From Loxodes magnus (taxonomy: Eukaryota; Ciliophora; Karyorelictea; Loxodida; Loxodidae): DNA of 64,000 nt. The notes under the pieces were generated by a model. It was given only the letters and a program-made list of their open reading frames with translations. It was not told where the DNA came from and did not search any database. A program made the position numbers and the translations under genes. The stretch covers positions 21,848 through 85,847 of the forward strand of contig CAMPDV010002115.1 of assembly GCA_946699065.1 (NCBI GenBank), written 5' to 3'. Shown here piece after piece: positions 46,490-59,410 of this stretch (position 1 is the first letter of the stretch; each line of letters begins with the position of its first letter).

Positions 46490-48990
46490 ATCAGTACTAC
46501 TTTACTTAATATTCTTATTTTTCTTCTACTGCTTCAATTTTGTCCAGATAATTCTATTATTGTAATAGTTCATCATTTCACTCGATAATTTAAACTCTTC
46601 TTCTAAGGAACTTTTAATGATAGCTTTTAATTCTAAAATAGATTTCTTTCAATTGCTTTTAAGTAGGAAAATTTTAAGACTAAGATAGATTTGATTGTAT
46701 GTTAACATCTTTAGTAAATCATAATTTTTTAAGTCTTGTAATTCCTAAATAAAATCTTGCAGAGTTTATGATTAAATATGTACAAAGCTATCTAAGTCTC
46801 CACAGAAGCAAATCTCAGTAATTTTGAAGTGTCTTTATTATAAGGCATATTAGAAATAATAGCAATATACTCTAAATTTGTATATAGAAACTATTTCTCT
46901 AATCATCAATTTATTTAGTGTATAATCTGGAAATTATCTTGTTTAATAATCATATTTTTAAAGTATAAATGTGTGGTTAGATTGATTTTATGCAGAATCT
47001 AAAATAAATTTTCCCTTATTTTATCCTAAATTGTTTACAAGAGTTTTTAAGGTCTTCAATATTCTATACATCTATTTCAAAATATTAAGTTAATTACTCC
47101 AAGTTTTTTTAAATATCTCAGACTAGCAAACTTTGCTTTGTTAAATATCAAAGTAATATCAAAGTCAGGATTTATTTACGTTGCTTATCATAATTTTAAT
47201 AAAGCTTTAAATATCTCATAGTTATGTAGTATCAAGATAGTCAATTTAAGTCTATGAAGCATGATTCTTTAAATGTTTAGTTTGAACTTTAGATTGCCCA
47301 TCTTACTATTTTTTTAACTAGTATGCATATCTTTCTTTATTTTTCCAATTCCCCGTAGAAGTGCCCATAGAATATTTTCTGAACCATATTCTATTAAAGA
47401 GTGATATTCTAATATTTGACTACTTTAATATTAATCCATTAGCATATTTCTTATATTTTGACAATATTTCTTAGTAATAAACTTTATAATATTAGTTTTC
47501 ATGAAAAAGTATATTCCAAGTAAATTAACTTCTTAGATATTTATATTTGCTAATTGTTCGAACTTATGTAACATAAAAGTTTTCTTGCTTTTAATTTATA
47601 GTTCTAAAACATATATACTCATACTAACACTAATGTTCAACTTTACTCATCCAAATACTTTACATGTTGCTTTAATCAATAAACTCATATAATCTTCATT
47701 AGAAATTAATACCAAATCATCTGTCCAAGCTTTATTAGCAAATGCATGTCTACAGATTTTAAAGCTAAATAGTTTTTAATAAGTTGCTAATTATCTGACA
47801 GCAATAAGAAGATAATAGCTAGAACAGGATAACGTAAGGTTCCTAACAATACTTCATATCTATATAATAAATTTATTGAAAGTATACTGTCTAAATAAAC
47901 TTAATATCTAGACTATGATAAAATTATTTAAAGTAGTTTATTAGGACAAGAGGGTAGTTTCATTCTACTTAAGTGATTAAGCAATAGATTTTTATTAATA
48001 GTGTTCAAAACATCTTTTCTACATCACTAAGAGTTATAAGTATGTAAATCATTAATTGACTAAAAAGATCAAACATAATGCATAATTTCTAATCTTTAAT
48101 ATCCTATTAAAAGAGGTGTATAATTTTACGCTAATAAATATAATCATAGAGCTTTTAAGTTAATATTTTATCATATATTTTTTAAAATTAAGCTCATGAG
48201 TGAAATTGGTCTTCAATTCTTCCAATAATTCTTTTATCTTCTTTTTGTAAATTGGAAGAATTCTTACTTATTTGAGTTAATCTATATTTTTCATCACTCA
48301 GTTGAAATTAATTAAATAAGATTTCTAAATTTAAATATTATACTAAGATCAATATTAACATCTTGTTATATATTAAATCTCTCTAAGGAACCAATAATAA
48401 ATTTATATTTCTTTCTTTAATATCGATTTTATTTCATATCTATAATTATAAATACTTATTTTTAGCAAATTTTTATGTTTTTTTAAATTTAACTAAATTA
48501 TCACTAAGATATTAGGCTTAAACTTTAATTTTTCGCTTATTAGATTTAAGCTTTTAGTTCTAACTGTAAGAAAAAGTAAAAGACTGGGAATTATAAGATA
48601 GAACTCTTTATAATATCAAAGATAAATTAAATTTTTGTCCTTTTTGTAAATATTTGAACTTAATTTCACCTAACTTCATAAGTTTTCTGAGTTCTAATAA
48701 AAAGTTTTCTCGTTTTTGATTGTTACTTTCATTTATTGGTTGGTCATTAGTATTTTCTTTGGTAAGGATTGTAAACTTTCTATCCTTAAATTTATAATAA
48801 TATATTGCATTATAACTTATCTTTATTCTCTTTTCATTTCTATAATGATATTCTTTTTAATTTTTACTATTTCTTCCTTTTTTTCAATAATTTTATCAGT
48901 AATAAGAAGCTTTAGCTATTTTTATAGATGTTTCTATGAGATAAAAATGGTATTATTTTTATCTGCTTTATTTTTAGATTTTTATTTGCT
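46490..48990 (-). mobile_element. Degenerate LINE-type RT element, copy 2
   Basis: This is the second copy of the relic at 2160-4670, carried by the same block duplication. Motif C again reads KAWTDDLVLIS (DD at 47716-47721), so the W-T-D-D form predates the duplication. It differs by scattered indels and by a deletion of about 50 bp near 47395 compared with copy 1. Confidence 0.65.
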
Positions 48991-48997
48991 CTAATAA

Positions 48998-49075
48998 TAA
49001 AATAAAATAAATAAATAAATTGTATTATAGAGCGCGTAGCACTCTTGTTGGTGCACAGCTCTTTAAATTAATTTT
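48998..49075 (-). repeat. SINE family A tail, cut by the LINE
   Basis: Only the minus-strand 3' tail and hairpin (49010-49063) remain. The SINE body seen at the same place in block copy 1 (4736-5015) is replaced by the 5' end of the LINE at 49083. Confidence 0.75.
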
Positions 49076-49089
49076 TTTAATGAAAAAAA

Positions 49090-50290
49090 ATGGTTAGCTT
49101 CAAGAAGGGTTTTTATACCACCTCCTCAGAGTAGGAGAGAAAACCTGAAGCACTTTCCTTTTACCACATCTTTGCTTTAATTATTCCAACCTTCTTTATT
49201 ATGCATGGAAACCAGACTAATAATGCAAGACCTCAGACTACGCAGGACCAAACTAACTGACCGAACGAACACGAAATAATAGAACGTATAATAGAAAAAA
49301 AATAGCAATATACCCATGATTGGTCGAACTGTATTAAAAGAAGGAGCACGAAATAAGAAAGGAATGTGGCAAAAAAGTAAACAACCTAAGTAATAATTTA
49401 ACAAAATAATGAACAACTCATTTCAGCCAACGTCTCTGAAGAATAAATGTAAAGAGTCTAATAAATGCCTATGATGATTTATCAGAAATGGTGGCCGCAA
49501 TTTACTTTAACCATTACTTGGAAAACACTGATTTAGTAGAGAAAAAGGTCAAAGACTAGAAGTTATGACAAGTGTTTAGAAATCAAATATGGAAGGATTA
49601 CGGACAAGCAGTGGCGAAGTTCATAGTGAAATAAAACGGAATTTTATACGTGGTATTTAACAATGAAGAAAGATACTAACATTTCACTTAATTCAGGGAA
49701 TGAACGTTCAAAGGAGTTAGAATTCCTATCTAAGCTAGAAACTAATTGGAATATTTTGACATTCATAACTACCCAATTTACTTCATAATTAACGAATACT
49801 CAAATATGAAGGAAGTAATGGAAATAATAAGATAATATGGAAAATCAAGAGGAGAGATATAACATGCATATCCAAACACAATAATGCTAACAGGGAGCAG
49901 TGTAGTCTACCTAGATTTAAAGGATGTAGACGAAGCAAAGAGGATACCAGAAGTAATAGATTTGAATGGAAACAAAATTAAGAATATAACACCCAGTAAA
50001 TTTTATCTGCTGCCTATGTAAAGTGAAAGGGCACACAGACCAGCAATGCAGAAGGGTAGAAGCAGCAAAAAGGAAAAAGCTACATTCAAGAGAATTAGAG
50101 ATGCTTGAAGGAGAAGTTATTTTAACAATAAGCAAACCAGATTTTGAAGCAAATCAAGCAAATAAGAGGATAATTGGAAAGAATAAATGATTATAGAGGA
50201 ATCAAGGGAAGAAGAGAAGGAAATAAAATGAGGAGAATAGAAAAATAATTAAAACAACTAAACAATTAAATAATAAAAAGTTTTTTACGC
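49090..50290 (+). CDS. LINE ORF1 protein (nucleic-acid-binding, CCHC knuckle)
   Basis: ATG 49090 begins MVSFKKGFYTTSSEQERK, the same N-terminal peptide as the knuckle elements. A second ATG at 49201 gives MHGNQTNNARPQTTQ. The middle part reads QNGILYVVFNNEERYQHF and YLDLKDVDEAKRIPEVIDLN, which alternate like strands and helices of the RNA-binding domains of LINE ORF1 proteins. A knuckle CLCKVKGHTDQQC sits near 50013-50053 and is followed by a basic tail. Middle and knuckle are in different frames in this copy. The protein should coat the LINE RNA; this role is inferred from the family. The order (globular domain, knuckle, basic tail) differs from the small elements, which have a coiled coil instead of the globular part. 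Confidence 0.75.
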
Positions 50291-50629
50291 TAAAAGAATA
50301 AATCAAAATTATTTTTCATCAAAATGGAATTGGACATATGTAAGACAGAGGGATAGAGAAATGTTCAAATAATTAAATAAAATAGAAACAATCAACTAAA
50401 TAATAAGATATACCATAAAACAAATTAGAGAAAAGGATAGGATAGGTGATGGTAAAAACGCTAAACCCTAACAAAAGAAATAAGAAATAAACAAAATAGT
50501 ATAATGGAGTATGTCAAGAAAAACGTAAATAAAGGAAAAAATCAAAAAGAAATAGAACAAACTCAAAAAGAAAAAGAATAAGATGCAAGATAAAAGTGAG
50601 AAGAAAGAAGTAAATTGAAGCAAACTTCA

Positions 50630-53600
50630 ATGAGAATGTACTATGCTAAGAAACCGATAAACAAAAATGAACAATTATCCGACTTCAACTAATAGGAAAA
50701 GGAAAAAGAAGAAGATTAGAATAGATAAGAAGAAAAGGTGGAGAAGGAAGATGAATAAAAAGAAGAATAAGGTGAAGAGGAAGTAGAGGGAATGAGTGTA
50801 AAAAAAGATTAAGAATAAGTCATAAAAATAGGGACAGCAAATGTTAGGGGAGTAAGAAGTGCAAAAGAGGCATTAGCCAAATTCATGACTCAAAAAATTA
50901 TCCACATAATGGCAATATAAGAAATTTAGATTGAAGACTAAAAAGATATGTGTAATATAGCAGGATATAAAAACTTAATAAATGTGGGATCAAAAAAAGG
51001 AAAAGGAGTAGTATTCTATATTAGAAACGACATATGTAAGGAGATCAGAGAGATAGAATGAAGTAAACCAAATGACGCTCTTTGGAGGAGCGAGAGTAAT
51101 GGCAATAGAAATAATGAAATAATTAGCAGTAATAAATATCTACGCTCCTGTTGCAAATAACAACGAACAGTATGAGCCTTTCTATAATTTAGTGAATGAA
51201 TTTAAACTATAAGCAATAGAAAAAGGACTTAATATAATGATAATAGGAGACTGAAATGCGCACATAGAAAAATGACTGCCAAAGAAAACAAACTCAGCAG
51301 GGAAGAGAATGGCACAGTTTATGGAACAGAATAATTTAATATGCCTAGACCCAACTGAAATAGGTACCTTTATTCACTAAAACAATTAGTATAAAATAGA
51401 TTACTTTTTAATCGAAGAGAGAATGAGAGAAAAGGTGCTAAAGAGTGATTTTTATTACTCATACGTAATAGGTGACCATAGGGCCTGGTATTATATAGGT
51501 AAAGATGGGTAAAGAAGTAAGAAAGCCATAAAAGATAGCAAAAATAAACTACCTACTATTAAAGAAAAAAGAGATATAAGAAAAATTGAAAGATTTATAC
51601 AAGAAAATCTCTAAGAAGAAGAAATTGATAACCTAAACGGCACATAGACTTATAAATGATGAAAGAAAAAAGATATAAGAAGGAGTTTAAATAGTATGTG
51701 GAAAATTCAAAACATAAAACTCTAAGATATATAAATATTCAGAAACAACAAAATAGTGTAATAAAATCTTAGAAAATGCAGCAAACAATTAAAATAAAGG
51801 GTAAAGAACAGAGAACAAATAAATGAAAATCAATAAATTGAGAATCAAAGAGAATACCAAAGAGTAAGATAAGAATACATTTAATCAAGAAAAAAAGATA
51901 AAAGAAACTAACTAAACCTATTTATGGACAATGTAAATAAAGCAAGTCTAACAGATATGTGGAAGAAACTAAAAAGCTTACTTAATAGAAAAAATAATTA
52001 ATGAGTACCCTTATTAAAAGAGGATGTTAATACTTTCAGGGATGAATGGTAGAAACTGTATGAAGATGGCGATAATACGTTACCAACTAAATTCTTAAGC
52101 AAGAGATAAATAGTGGTAAACGAATATGAAATTTGAGAAATCATCAACTAATTGGCGAAATGAAAAGCAGCAGGACCTGATGAAATACAAGTAGGCACAA
52201 TATTAGCAGGCGGAAAAAACTAACAGAAGTAACATGTAAAATGATAGTTAAGATGATTTAAGAGGGAGTAATACCTTAAGAGATGAAATAATAATACATA
52301 ATATTAATATACAAAAAAGGAGGACAGATGAACCCGATGAATTATAGACCAATCTCTTTACTGAATCATGCTTTAAAAATAGTAGATGCATGAATTTTCT
52401 AGCAACTATAAGGATATCTGCATAATGATGGAAGCGAATATTAATATGGCTTTAAAAAAGGAAAATCATGCTCACTATAAATTTTCAACCTAAGAACAGT
52501 ATAGGAATGATCAATACGGAACAAAAAAAGATGTTTTCGTAATATTTGTTGACATTAAAAAAGCGTACGACTCGGTGCAAAGAAAAGATATATGATAAAT
52601 CCTAAACGATCTAAAAGTACCGGAATAGATAATTAAACTCCTAGCAAACTTCTACTGTGAAGAAGAAATTAAACTTAAAATCAATGAATAAATAGCAAAA
52701 TCATTCTCGACAAATAAAGGACTAAAACAGGGAAGCATAACGTCGCCAAGACTATTTAACTTAATAATAGCAAGACTTCTCCATAGCTTGGAAGATTAAA
52801 AGCTAGGAATTACGATAGACTTTAAAAACTAAGAGGGATGAAGACAAGAAATATATGCAGGATGTTTTGCATATGCAGATGACCTAGCCTTAATAAGTGA
52901 ATGAGAATAATTAGAGAAAGTAATCAAAAATTTAACCTCATGGGCAGAAAAATACAAACTGGAAATTGCAGATAAAAAAAAATGAATGATATGAAAAACA
53001 GCAGAAAATAGAAACTGAGAAAATATAGGCAATACTATTAAGGTGGGAAATTTAAGAATCGAAAGAGTAACGTCCTTCTAGTACCTAGGGCATATAATAG
53101 GAAGAGACCATCAGCTTTGAAAAACACATGGAGAACAGACTAGAAGCAGCATAAAAGATGTAAACATGAATACTGGGTAAAATAACAATGAATAAGGGAT
53201 TAACATCATATAACGCAGGAATAATGATAAAAACGTTCGTAAGCTCAGTATTCAGCTATGGGACAGAAGTTATCCCCATATTGTGAATAATTTGTAGGAA
53301 AATAAGTGATGGAACAATTAGAAATAATATAGAGAAGATCTTTACGAGCAATCATAGATGCCCCTTTCTAAGTGTAAAACGAGATGCTAGAATACGAGTT
53401 ACAGTTTATGAAATTTAAACATTACCTATGGCAGAAAACGCTGAGATTAAGAGGCAGACTAATAGGTAACTAAGGAAAAACAGTAGATGGATTAATGTTC
53501 GACCTAAGTAAAGAAGAGAACTTTATTTTTGAACAATACTGCACGACAATAAAATTAGAATTAAAAATTGAAGACAAAAATATATTTATAGATGATGGTA

Positions 53601-54422
53601 ATAATAATCAAAAAGGAAAGAAAAACATTAATCGTGCAATTTGAGAACATAGAGTATACATAGAAGATAGAGAAAAAATGGAGTAAATGATAACAACTCT
53701 ACAGTATAGAAAAACATGATTTGATGAATATGTAGTAGGACCACCCAACTACCTGAGATACAATAAAAATAGAAAAGAAAAAATATGCTACATATTTAGA
53801 ATAAGAACGAGATGTAATGGGAGCCAGGATTGTTTAAAAGAAAGACACCTAGTTGCGACAAGCAAATTCCCTTTCTGTAATGATGCAAGAGAAAACGAAA
53901 GGCATATCATAGAAAAATGCTCAGAATACAAAGAAAGTAGATAAATATGTATTAGAAAGTTAAGAACAATAGGAGTAGAAAGATAAGGAATGGAACTATT
54001 TGATATAATATGAGGTACGGCAAAATCGAAAAATTAATTAGAACCTAAGAAGAGTAAAAAAGAGCTAAAACTGACTTGACAATAAAAGATTATATCAAAA
54101 ACATATTAGAAAAAAGAAAAAAAGGATATTAGAAAAGAAAATTGAATGAAAAAAAGAAATAGGAAAATATTATAGAGCAGGAAAAGGATAATTTTTATGA
54201 GTTTATAAAAGCTTGATTAAGAAGAAAATAATTAGAAACGAAAATTAGCAAATTATGTAAAAAAAAATAATGGACGCTTGTAACAAAGAATCAATAAAAC
54301 ATAGATAGATAGAAGACAGAAGAACAAGAGATATTGAAGAAGAAAATGATGAAGATATGGAACTAATAAGAGAAAAATTTTTATTACCTGAAGGCTTACT
54401 TGAAGAAATAGACGTGTTTTGA
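50630..54422 (+). CDS. LINE ORF2 protein (AP endonuclease and reverse transcriptase)
   Basis: From about 50630 (MRMYYAKKPINKNEQ) an acidic leader precedes the endonuclease. Its motifs are IGTANVRGVRS, MAIQEIQI, IIGDWNAH (about 51240-51263) and YVIGDHRAW (about 51462-51490). RT follows: YKKGGQMNPMNYRPISLLN, motif A FVDIKKAYDSV (about 52540-52575), motif B KQGSITSPRLFN (about 52724-52760) and motif C FAYADDLALIS (about 52866-52900), with catalytic DD intact. The C-terminal part holds a Cys/His pattern, CNGSQDC then FCNDARENERHIIEKC (53815-53925). The ORF ends at TGA 54420, about 10 bp before the tail hairpin. Frame changes occur near 51075, 52215, 52530 and 53110, among others. It nicks and primes on target DNA in the family's known mechanism. 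The clade (L1, Tx1 or R1/Jockey group) is left open. Confidence 0.88.
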
Positions 54423-54544
54423 ACATTTATTAAAGAGCTGCGCACCAACGAGGTGCTACGCGCTCTATAATCAAATTTATTTATTTATATCTTTTGAAAT
54501 AATAGTAATAAATTATTATTTTCTTTTTAATCTTCTTTTATTAT

Positions 54545-57500
54545 TTTCAGAACTCAATAATTTATCTCTTAAACTGGTGCTTAAAAATAGAATCAATCAT
54601 AACTCATAATCTAGAATAATAAAAATCTTTGTTGTTATAAAATTAAACCTTTAAGATTTCTATTAAACAGAATTCTTTCTAATGTTAGATTAAACATTGA
54701 GAACCCTTTAAGAAGTCAAATTATACTACAAAAAATATAGGACTGAAAGTCAGTTATTTAAGCCTTATTTCTCCATAACTACTACATAGTTTCTAAAACC
54801 TCTATAGGTTTGCTATTTTCAATTTAAATTTTTTAAATCATATAAATAAAAAATACTCAATAGCATAATAGGCTAATAAAGACAAATTCTAGGCTTATAA
54901 AGAGAAATTAAAAATAGGTTTATTATTAGCCTTTTTATTTAAGATATTTAGTTTAAACAATAAATTTATTACCATTGAAAAGTTATTTTATCATACAATC
55001 TGTTTATTATCTTTACTATAACAATACTAGGAATTTACATCTAGCAAGGTACTTTATTCCCTTTTTTCTTCTTATTATTTTTAGTAACAATACAAGTATA
55101 ATCTACTATACCCTTTTCACACTTACTTATCTTAGAACTCTCCCCTTCTTTTTATTTCCTGTCTGAAGCGAGCAGAATAGAGTAAAAATATTTATCAGGT
55201 TTATATCTTTAAATGCTTTCTTCTTCCGTTAGATATTAATCTTAAAGTTCCTTCTAGAAACATAAAAGTGGTGATTGAAACTGCCAAATTAAAGTTCGAA
55301 CTTTTGTTTTAGTAGTTGATTTTGTTTTTTTTTGAGCACTTTCTTTTAATTCTTACTATAACTCTCATGAGTCATCAAATTGTGCATTTTGTTTCTAGAG
55401 GGAATTATTATCGAAGAAAAGACTGAGAGTGACATTAAAAAGGTTAGAAATGTTTAGTAGAATGCGAAATGGGCCCAATTTATTGCTTGGAAAACTAAAT
55501 CTGAAGAAATTACTCTAGAAGATCTTATTGATAAAATAATTTACTCAGGATAGCTAAAGCCACAGATTAGATACCATCAACGGGAATTAAAAAGAAAAAA
55601 TAACTAATTAGCTATAATTACCTTACTCAGCACAGTTATATGGAAAATACAACTATGATAGAATTTTTTCACACACCAATATCGAAATATTAAAGTGTCT
55701 TGTTCTATGAGGTTTTGATAATGACATATTAAAGATAGAATTATCCTATGCTAAGAATCTTGTACAGTTTCATTAGTGTAAAATCAGGCTTTTAATTAGT
55801 ATATTAGCTTAAGATTATCTTAAAATATCTTATTGGACTATCTGCTTAACTAGTATTCTCATATTCTTGAGTATATCTTTTTAATGATGCTTTTTTCTAA
55901 TTATCTGATTACTAACTAGGCTATAACTTCGAATTAGAGATTCTTTCTTCCTTTGACTTATAGCTATGATAATTTTATATTTAGCGTACTTAGAGATAGT
56001 AATAGGAAATTATCATAATAGCATCTGAGACTTCCATTTTTCTACTCTTAGAGTAAAAAAATATTTAGATCTTATTTACTGATTAGCTGATATAATCTAG
56101 AGGCTTACCTATCCTCTTTTTATATAGGAGTTCGCTATAACTATTGAAAAAGGCGGTCTAAGAAAGAATCTGTTGCAAAAAAACAGTCTAAGATAACCCT
56201 TCATAGCTCAGGTATGGAGTTTGATTAAGCTCGCTAGAATTAGATAAATGAAACTAAAGGTAGTTAGGTTTAGAATCTGTTTAATGAAGCTACTGAGAAA
56301 AGAATAAATAATAAAATTAAGCCTTAAATTTTCACATTCTGTTCTTTTACTATTAGAGAAAATACTCTCAAGGACATTAATAGGACTAACGCTGAGTTAA
56401 GAATATTAATTAAACAATCAATATAATTAGAAGACTTTATTTCTTGTTTTTTTCTTACAGATCTAGTGTAGAAATGTAAACCTTAAACTTTATATAGCAT
56501 ATATGGCTGATATCATTCAAAAGTTGATTCATTTCTAGTTATAGGTTTATTAATCACTTACAAGCTAAAATTCTGACTCAAAATTAACTATCATATAGTT
56601 TTGACTCAATAAAAAACTCTTCATAATACCTTAAAATGTTTGCTTGTTATTAGTTTTAGAACAGTATACTTTCTACTTCTCTATAACTCTACTCTACTGA
56701 TTAAAAGACTTAACTAGTATATTCTTAACGTTATATCCCTTATTCTTTTATTATTTTTATTAATCGTTTAGGCACTATAATATCATATTTATCTATTATC
56801 AACTGTTTACGATACTTTTTTATCATCTATACCTTGGAATTATATTAGGAGTAACCATATTAATCTAGTAAGTAGGATCTTTATTTTAATGGTATTAGAT
56901 TTGCTGATTTCTCGTCTATAATGAATTTTCTGGAAATCCTTAACTAAAGAAATAAGTTATTAATATCTTTAGAACTATAGACTTACTTTCTTAACTTCTG
57001 ATCTATTAAATACTTTATTTTAACTTGCTTTTTAGTCTTTATAATATTATATATATTTTAAAAACGCCATAGTTGTTCGAAGGTGAACAGTAAGGTCATC
57101 TTCATCAGAGGTTGGGGAGTTAAGTACCCATAATCGACTTTATGTCTTCCTCTGCTTTGGTTTGGCCTCGAGAACATAAGATTCTTAGACCTTCGGCATT
57201 GGCTTAGTTAAAATTTAATTTAATTCTGGAACGAAAAGAAATAATATTGCGAGCTTCATCAGAGGTGGGGAATTTAAGTACCCATAATTGACACATGTCG
57301 TCCTCTGCTTTGGTGATGCAATGAGACACAATCCTGCCATGTCCTTGGACCTCCAACAAGTAGATAAGATTACGAGTATTCTAAAATTATATCAGTATTG
57401 AACATTTTTATCAGTACTGAATAATTATACCAGTATTGAGCAAGGTCTACCAGTATCTGATAATTTTATCAGTAACAAACATTCTTGTCAGTATGAAGCA

Positions 57501-58463
57501 TTTTTTTTTAAAGAGCTGCGCACCAATTAGAGTGCTACGCGCTCTATAATCAAATTTATTTATGGAAAATTTGAGTCTGTAAGTGCTCTTCCAGAATGTC
57601 AAGTTTCTAAGGAAAAAGTTACTAGAATTTAGAAATATAAACTATTGGTTCATGCAACTGACTCTATTAAGAATTAGTTACTATTTTGAGTGAAGTTTTA
57701 AATGTTACATACTTCATTTTGTTTCAGCTAGGGATTTAATCTTCTTTGATATATCTACATAGTCTAAGTTGATTAGATTTAATTTAGCATATTTATTGTA
57801 GCTTTTAAACAGCTTTTAGGCCTTCGCTTAATTAGAGCTAGAGCAACTACTTTATTTTTAGAAGGATATAGCTAGTCTAGATTTGCTATAATTCTCAGCT
57901 CAACTATCTAGGATATCGAAAGAACTTTTTGATTCAAGTTTTACCTCTAACAAATAGCAACGCCAAACCTTAATTTTCCATATTTGCTATTAGCTTTTCT
58001 TTATATATTTTCATTTTTAATAGCTTTTGGACTTTTTGGTATTTAAGCTTTAGCATAAAAATGGAAACAATAGCTTAAACTCATAGAGTCTTGGTAAGGT
58101 TATCTTGATTATACTCAAGTGACTTCTATTTATTTTTTATAGACTGTGTTTTCATAATTTAATATGCTTACTCAAGGATTTCTTAGATTTTCTATCTTAG
58201 AGAAATATTTTAGTTTGACTATTTTCACCTATAAAGTCATTCTCAAGATTTGCAAACTTAATTCGATTATTTTACTCATAATTATTTCTCTAAGCTTACA
58301 TTAGTCTGGATGTCATTTATTGTTATTTATTACTAAATATGTTATTGATGTTTTAAATGACTTTAATTTTGGTCTACTATTTAGCATATTAATATTTCCG
58401 AAAGAGTTCTTAAGCAAGCTTCTAAAAATGGACCAGGAATATAAATAATATCAACAATACTGA
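54545..58463 (+). CDS. Large multi-pass membrane protein, paralog 2, 5'-truncated and split by a SINE
   Basis: Homology with paralog 1 starts at about 54545, directly after the LINE. The N-terminal membrane part is missing. Readable stretches are RSQIILQKIQDWKSVIQALF, helices FIPFFLLIIFSN and YLRTLPFFLFPVW, a charged domain IIIEEKTESDIKKVRNVQQN, the HTPISKYQSVLFYEVLI region, and many later helices. Family-B SINE (57073-57563) lies inside. After it come KYKLLVHATDSIKNQLLFWV, NFPYLLLAFLYIFSFLIAFG, and a C-terminus ILIFPKEFLSKLLKMDQEYK ending at TGA 58461-58463. Conservation with the inverted paralog shows the protein was once under selection. At least one frame change lies near 55600. Function unknown; ion transport or sensing would be a guess. 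Confidence 0.5.
57073..57563 (+). repeat. SINE family B (dimeric, 5S-like), copy 2
   Basis: Nearly identical to 20430-20920, with the same two monomers (first one closed by CGAAGGT/ACCTTCG), TATCAGTA repeats and hairpin tail (57513-57545). It interrupts membrane-protein paralog 2. No obvious target-site duplication was seen. Confidence 0.8.
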
Positions 58464-58559
58464 AGTAATAAGAATAACGCATACCTTTAGGATAGTCTAT
58501 GCTTGCCAATCAATTTTTTGCAAATAGTCCTTAGTAAAAAGATATTTGATTTATTAAAA

Positions 58560-59410
58560 TGTTTAAATAAAGTTTGCCTATTTCTTGGATTTGCCACAAT
58601 ACAAGGGCAGAAGTTTTCTCCTCCTAATTAATCCAGCTCTCTCATTTCTAATTTTTTAGTTAAAAAATTTCCTCTTGATAATTTAATTCTGCGATCACAG
58701 AACATTTATTGAATTACTATGCCTACTTTCTTGCTCCAGAGTTATTGTTTTTTTGGTCCTTTAATTTAAGTATATAATTCTTCCCTGTAAGCTTTTTGAC
58801 TTTATTTAAATATTGAATATTATCGAAATAAATGCTTGTAACTCCATAAAAGAATAATATTTCTTTTTTTATCTTTAAAATCTATTATTTTAGGGAGGAG
58901 CATGGAAAGTGAAATTAGAGGAGTTTCCTCTATTTCCATTTGAATTGTAGGAGTAACATTTATCTGTTAAAGTGTCGCAAGTCCAAATTTCTCCTCGCTG
59001 TTCCAATATAGAAGATTCAGATCTTAAATCTAATTTCAGAAGGCAGTCAGTTCCTTTTCAGTAGAATTATATCGACTATCACAATTCTTGGATGTATACC
59101 AAATAAATATGATAATCGAAACATTTTGTCGCCTTAAGGAGCAAATTTCCTCCTCGAGTCATCTAACGCAATTATAAAGGACATAGTCCGAGGAGTACTT
59201 AGGCTTTGCAGTTTTACTTTTAGATATAGTCTCTTAAATTTCAATTATTTCACAGATAGTCTCTTCCTTTATCAGTTTAATTACAATATTCTAAGAGAGC
59301 TTTCCCATTGATACTTAGGATAAAGCTACGATTATTTTTAAATTCTATTGCTCCTCACTTTGTCTTTTTGCTCAAAAAACAGAAATGAATTTCATTCTTC
59401 AAATTAAGGA
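58560..59410 (-). mobile_element. ORF1-only knuckle retroposon, element 11 (degenerate)
   Basis: The minus strand encodes NIVIKLIKEETICEIIEIQE, then LEEEICSLRRQNVSIIIFIW and NSTEKELTAFWNQIQDLNLL. The last matches the ERELSAFWNISQDQTRLI region of element 5. The knuckle is reduced to WSYKHLFRQYSIF, in a different frame, with the cysteines lost. It starts about 100 bp after the stop of membrane-protein paralog 2, on the opposite strand. Confidence 0.55.

Larger units (their letters stand above)
49083..54490 (+). mobile_element. APE-type LINE, nearly complete
   Basis: A 5.4-kb element with two ORFs and the shared 3' hairpin tail (54433-54490, arms GAGCTGCGCACC and GGTGCTACGCGCTC, then AATTTATTTATTTA). 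The 5' end AAAAAAAATGGTTAGCTTC and the following 40 bases match the 5' ends of the knuckle elements at 10981, 27332 and 44964. At least five frame changes occur along it, so this copy looks inactive but young. No clear target-site duplication was found; it sits between a truncated SINE and the truncated membrane-protein paralog, so a rearrangement may have accompanied insertion. Confidence 0.9.

Noticed and set aside
57073-57563. Intron or eliminated sequence in the membrane-protein gene
   Set aside because: It is nearly identical to the SINE at 20430 and ends in the LINE-type tail, so it is a retroposon; excision cannot be judged from this sequence.
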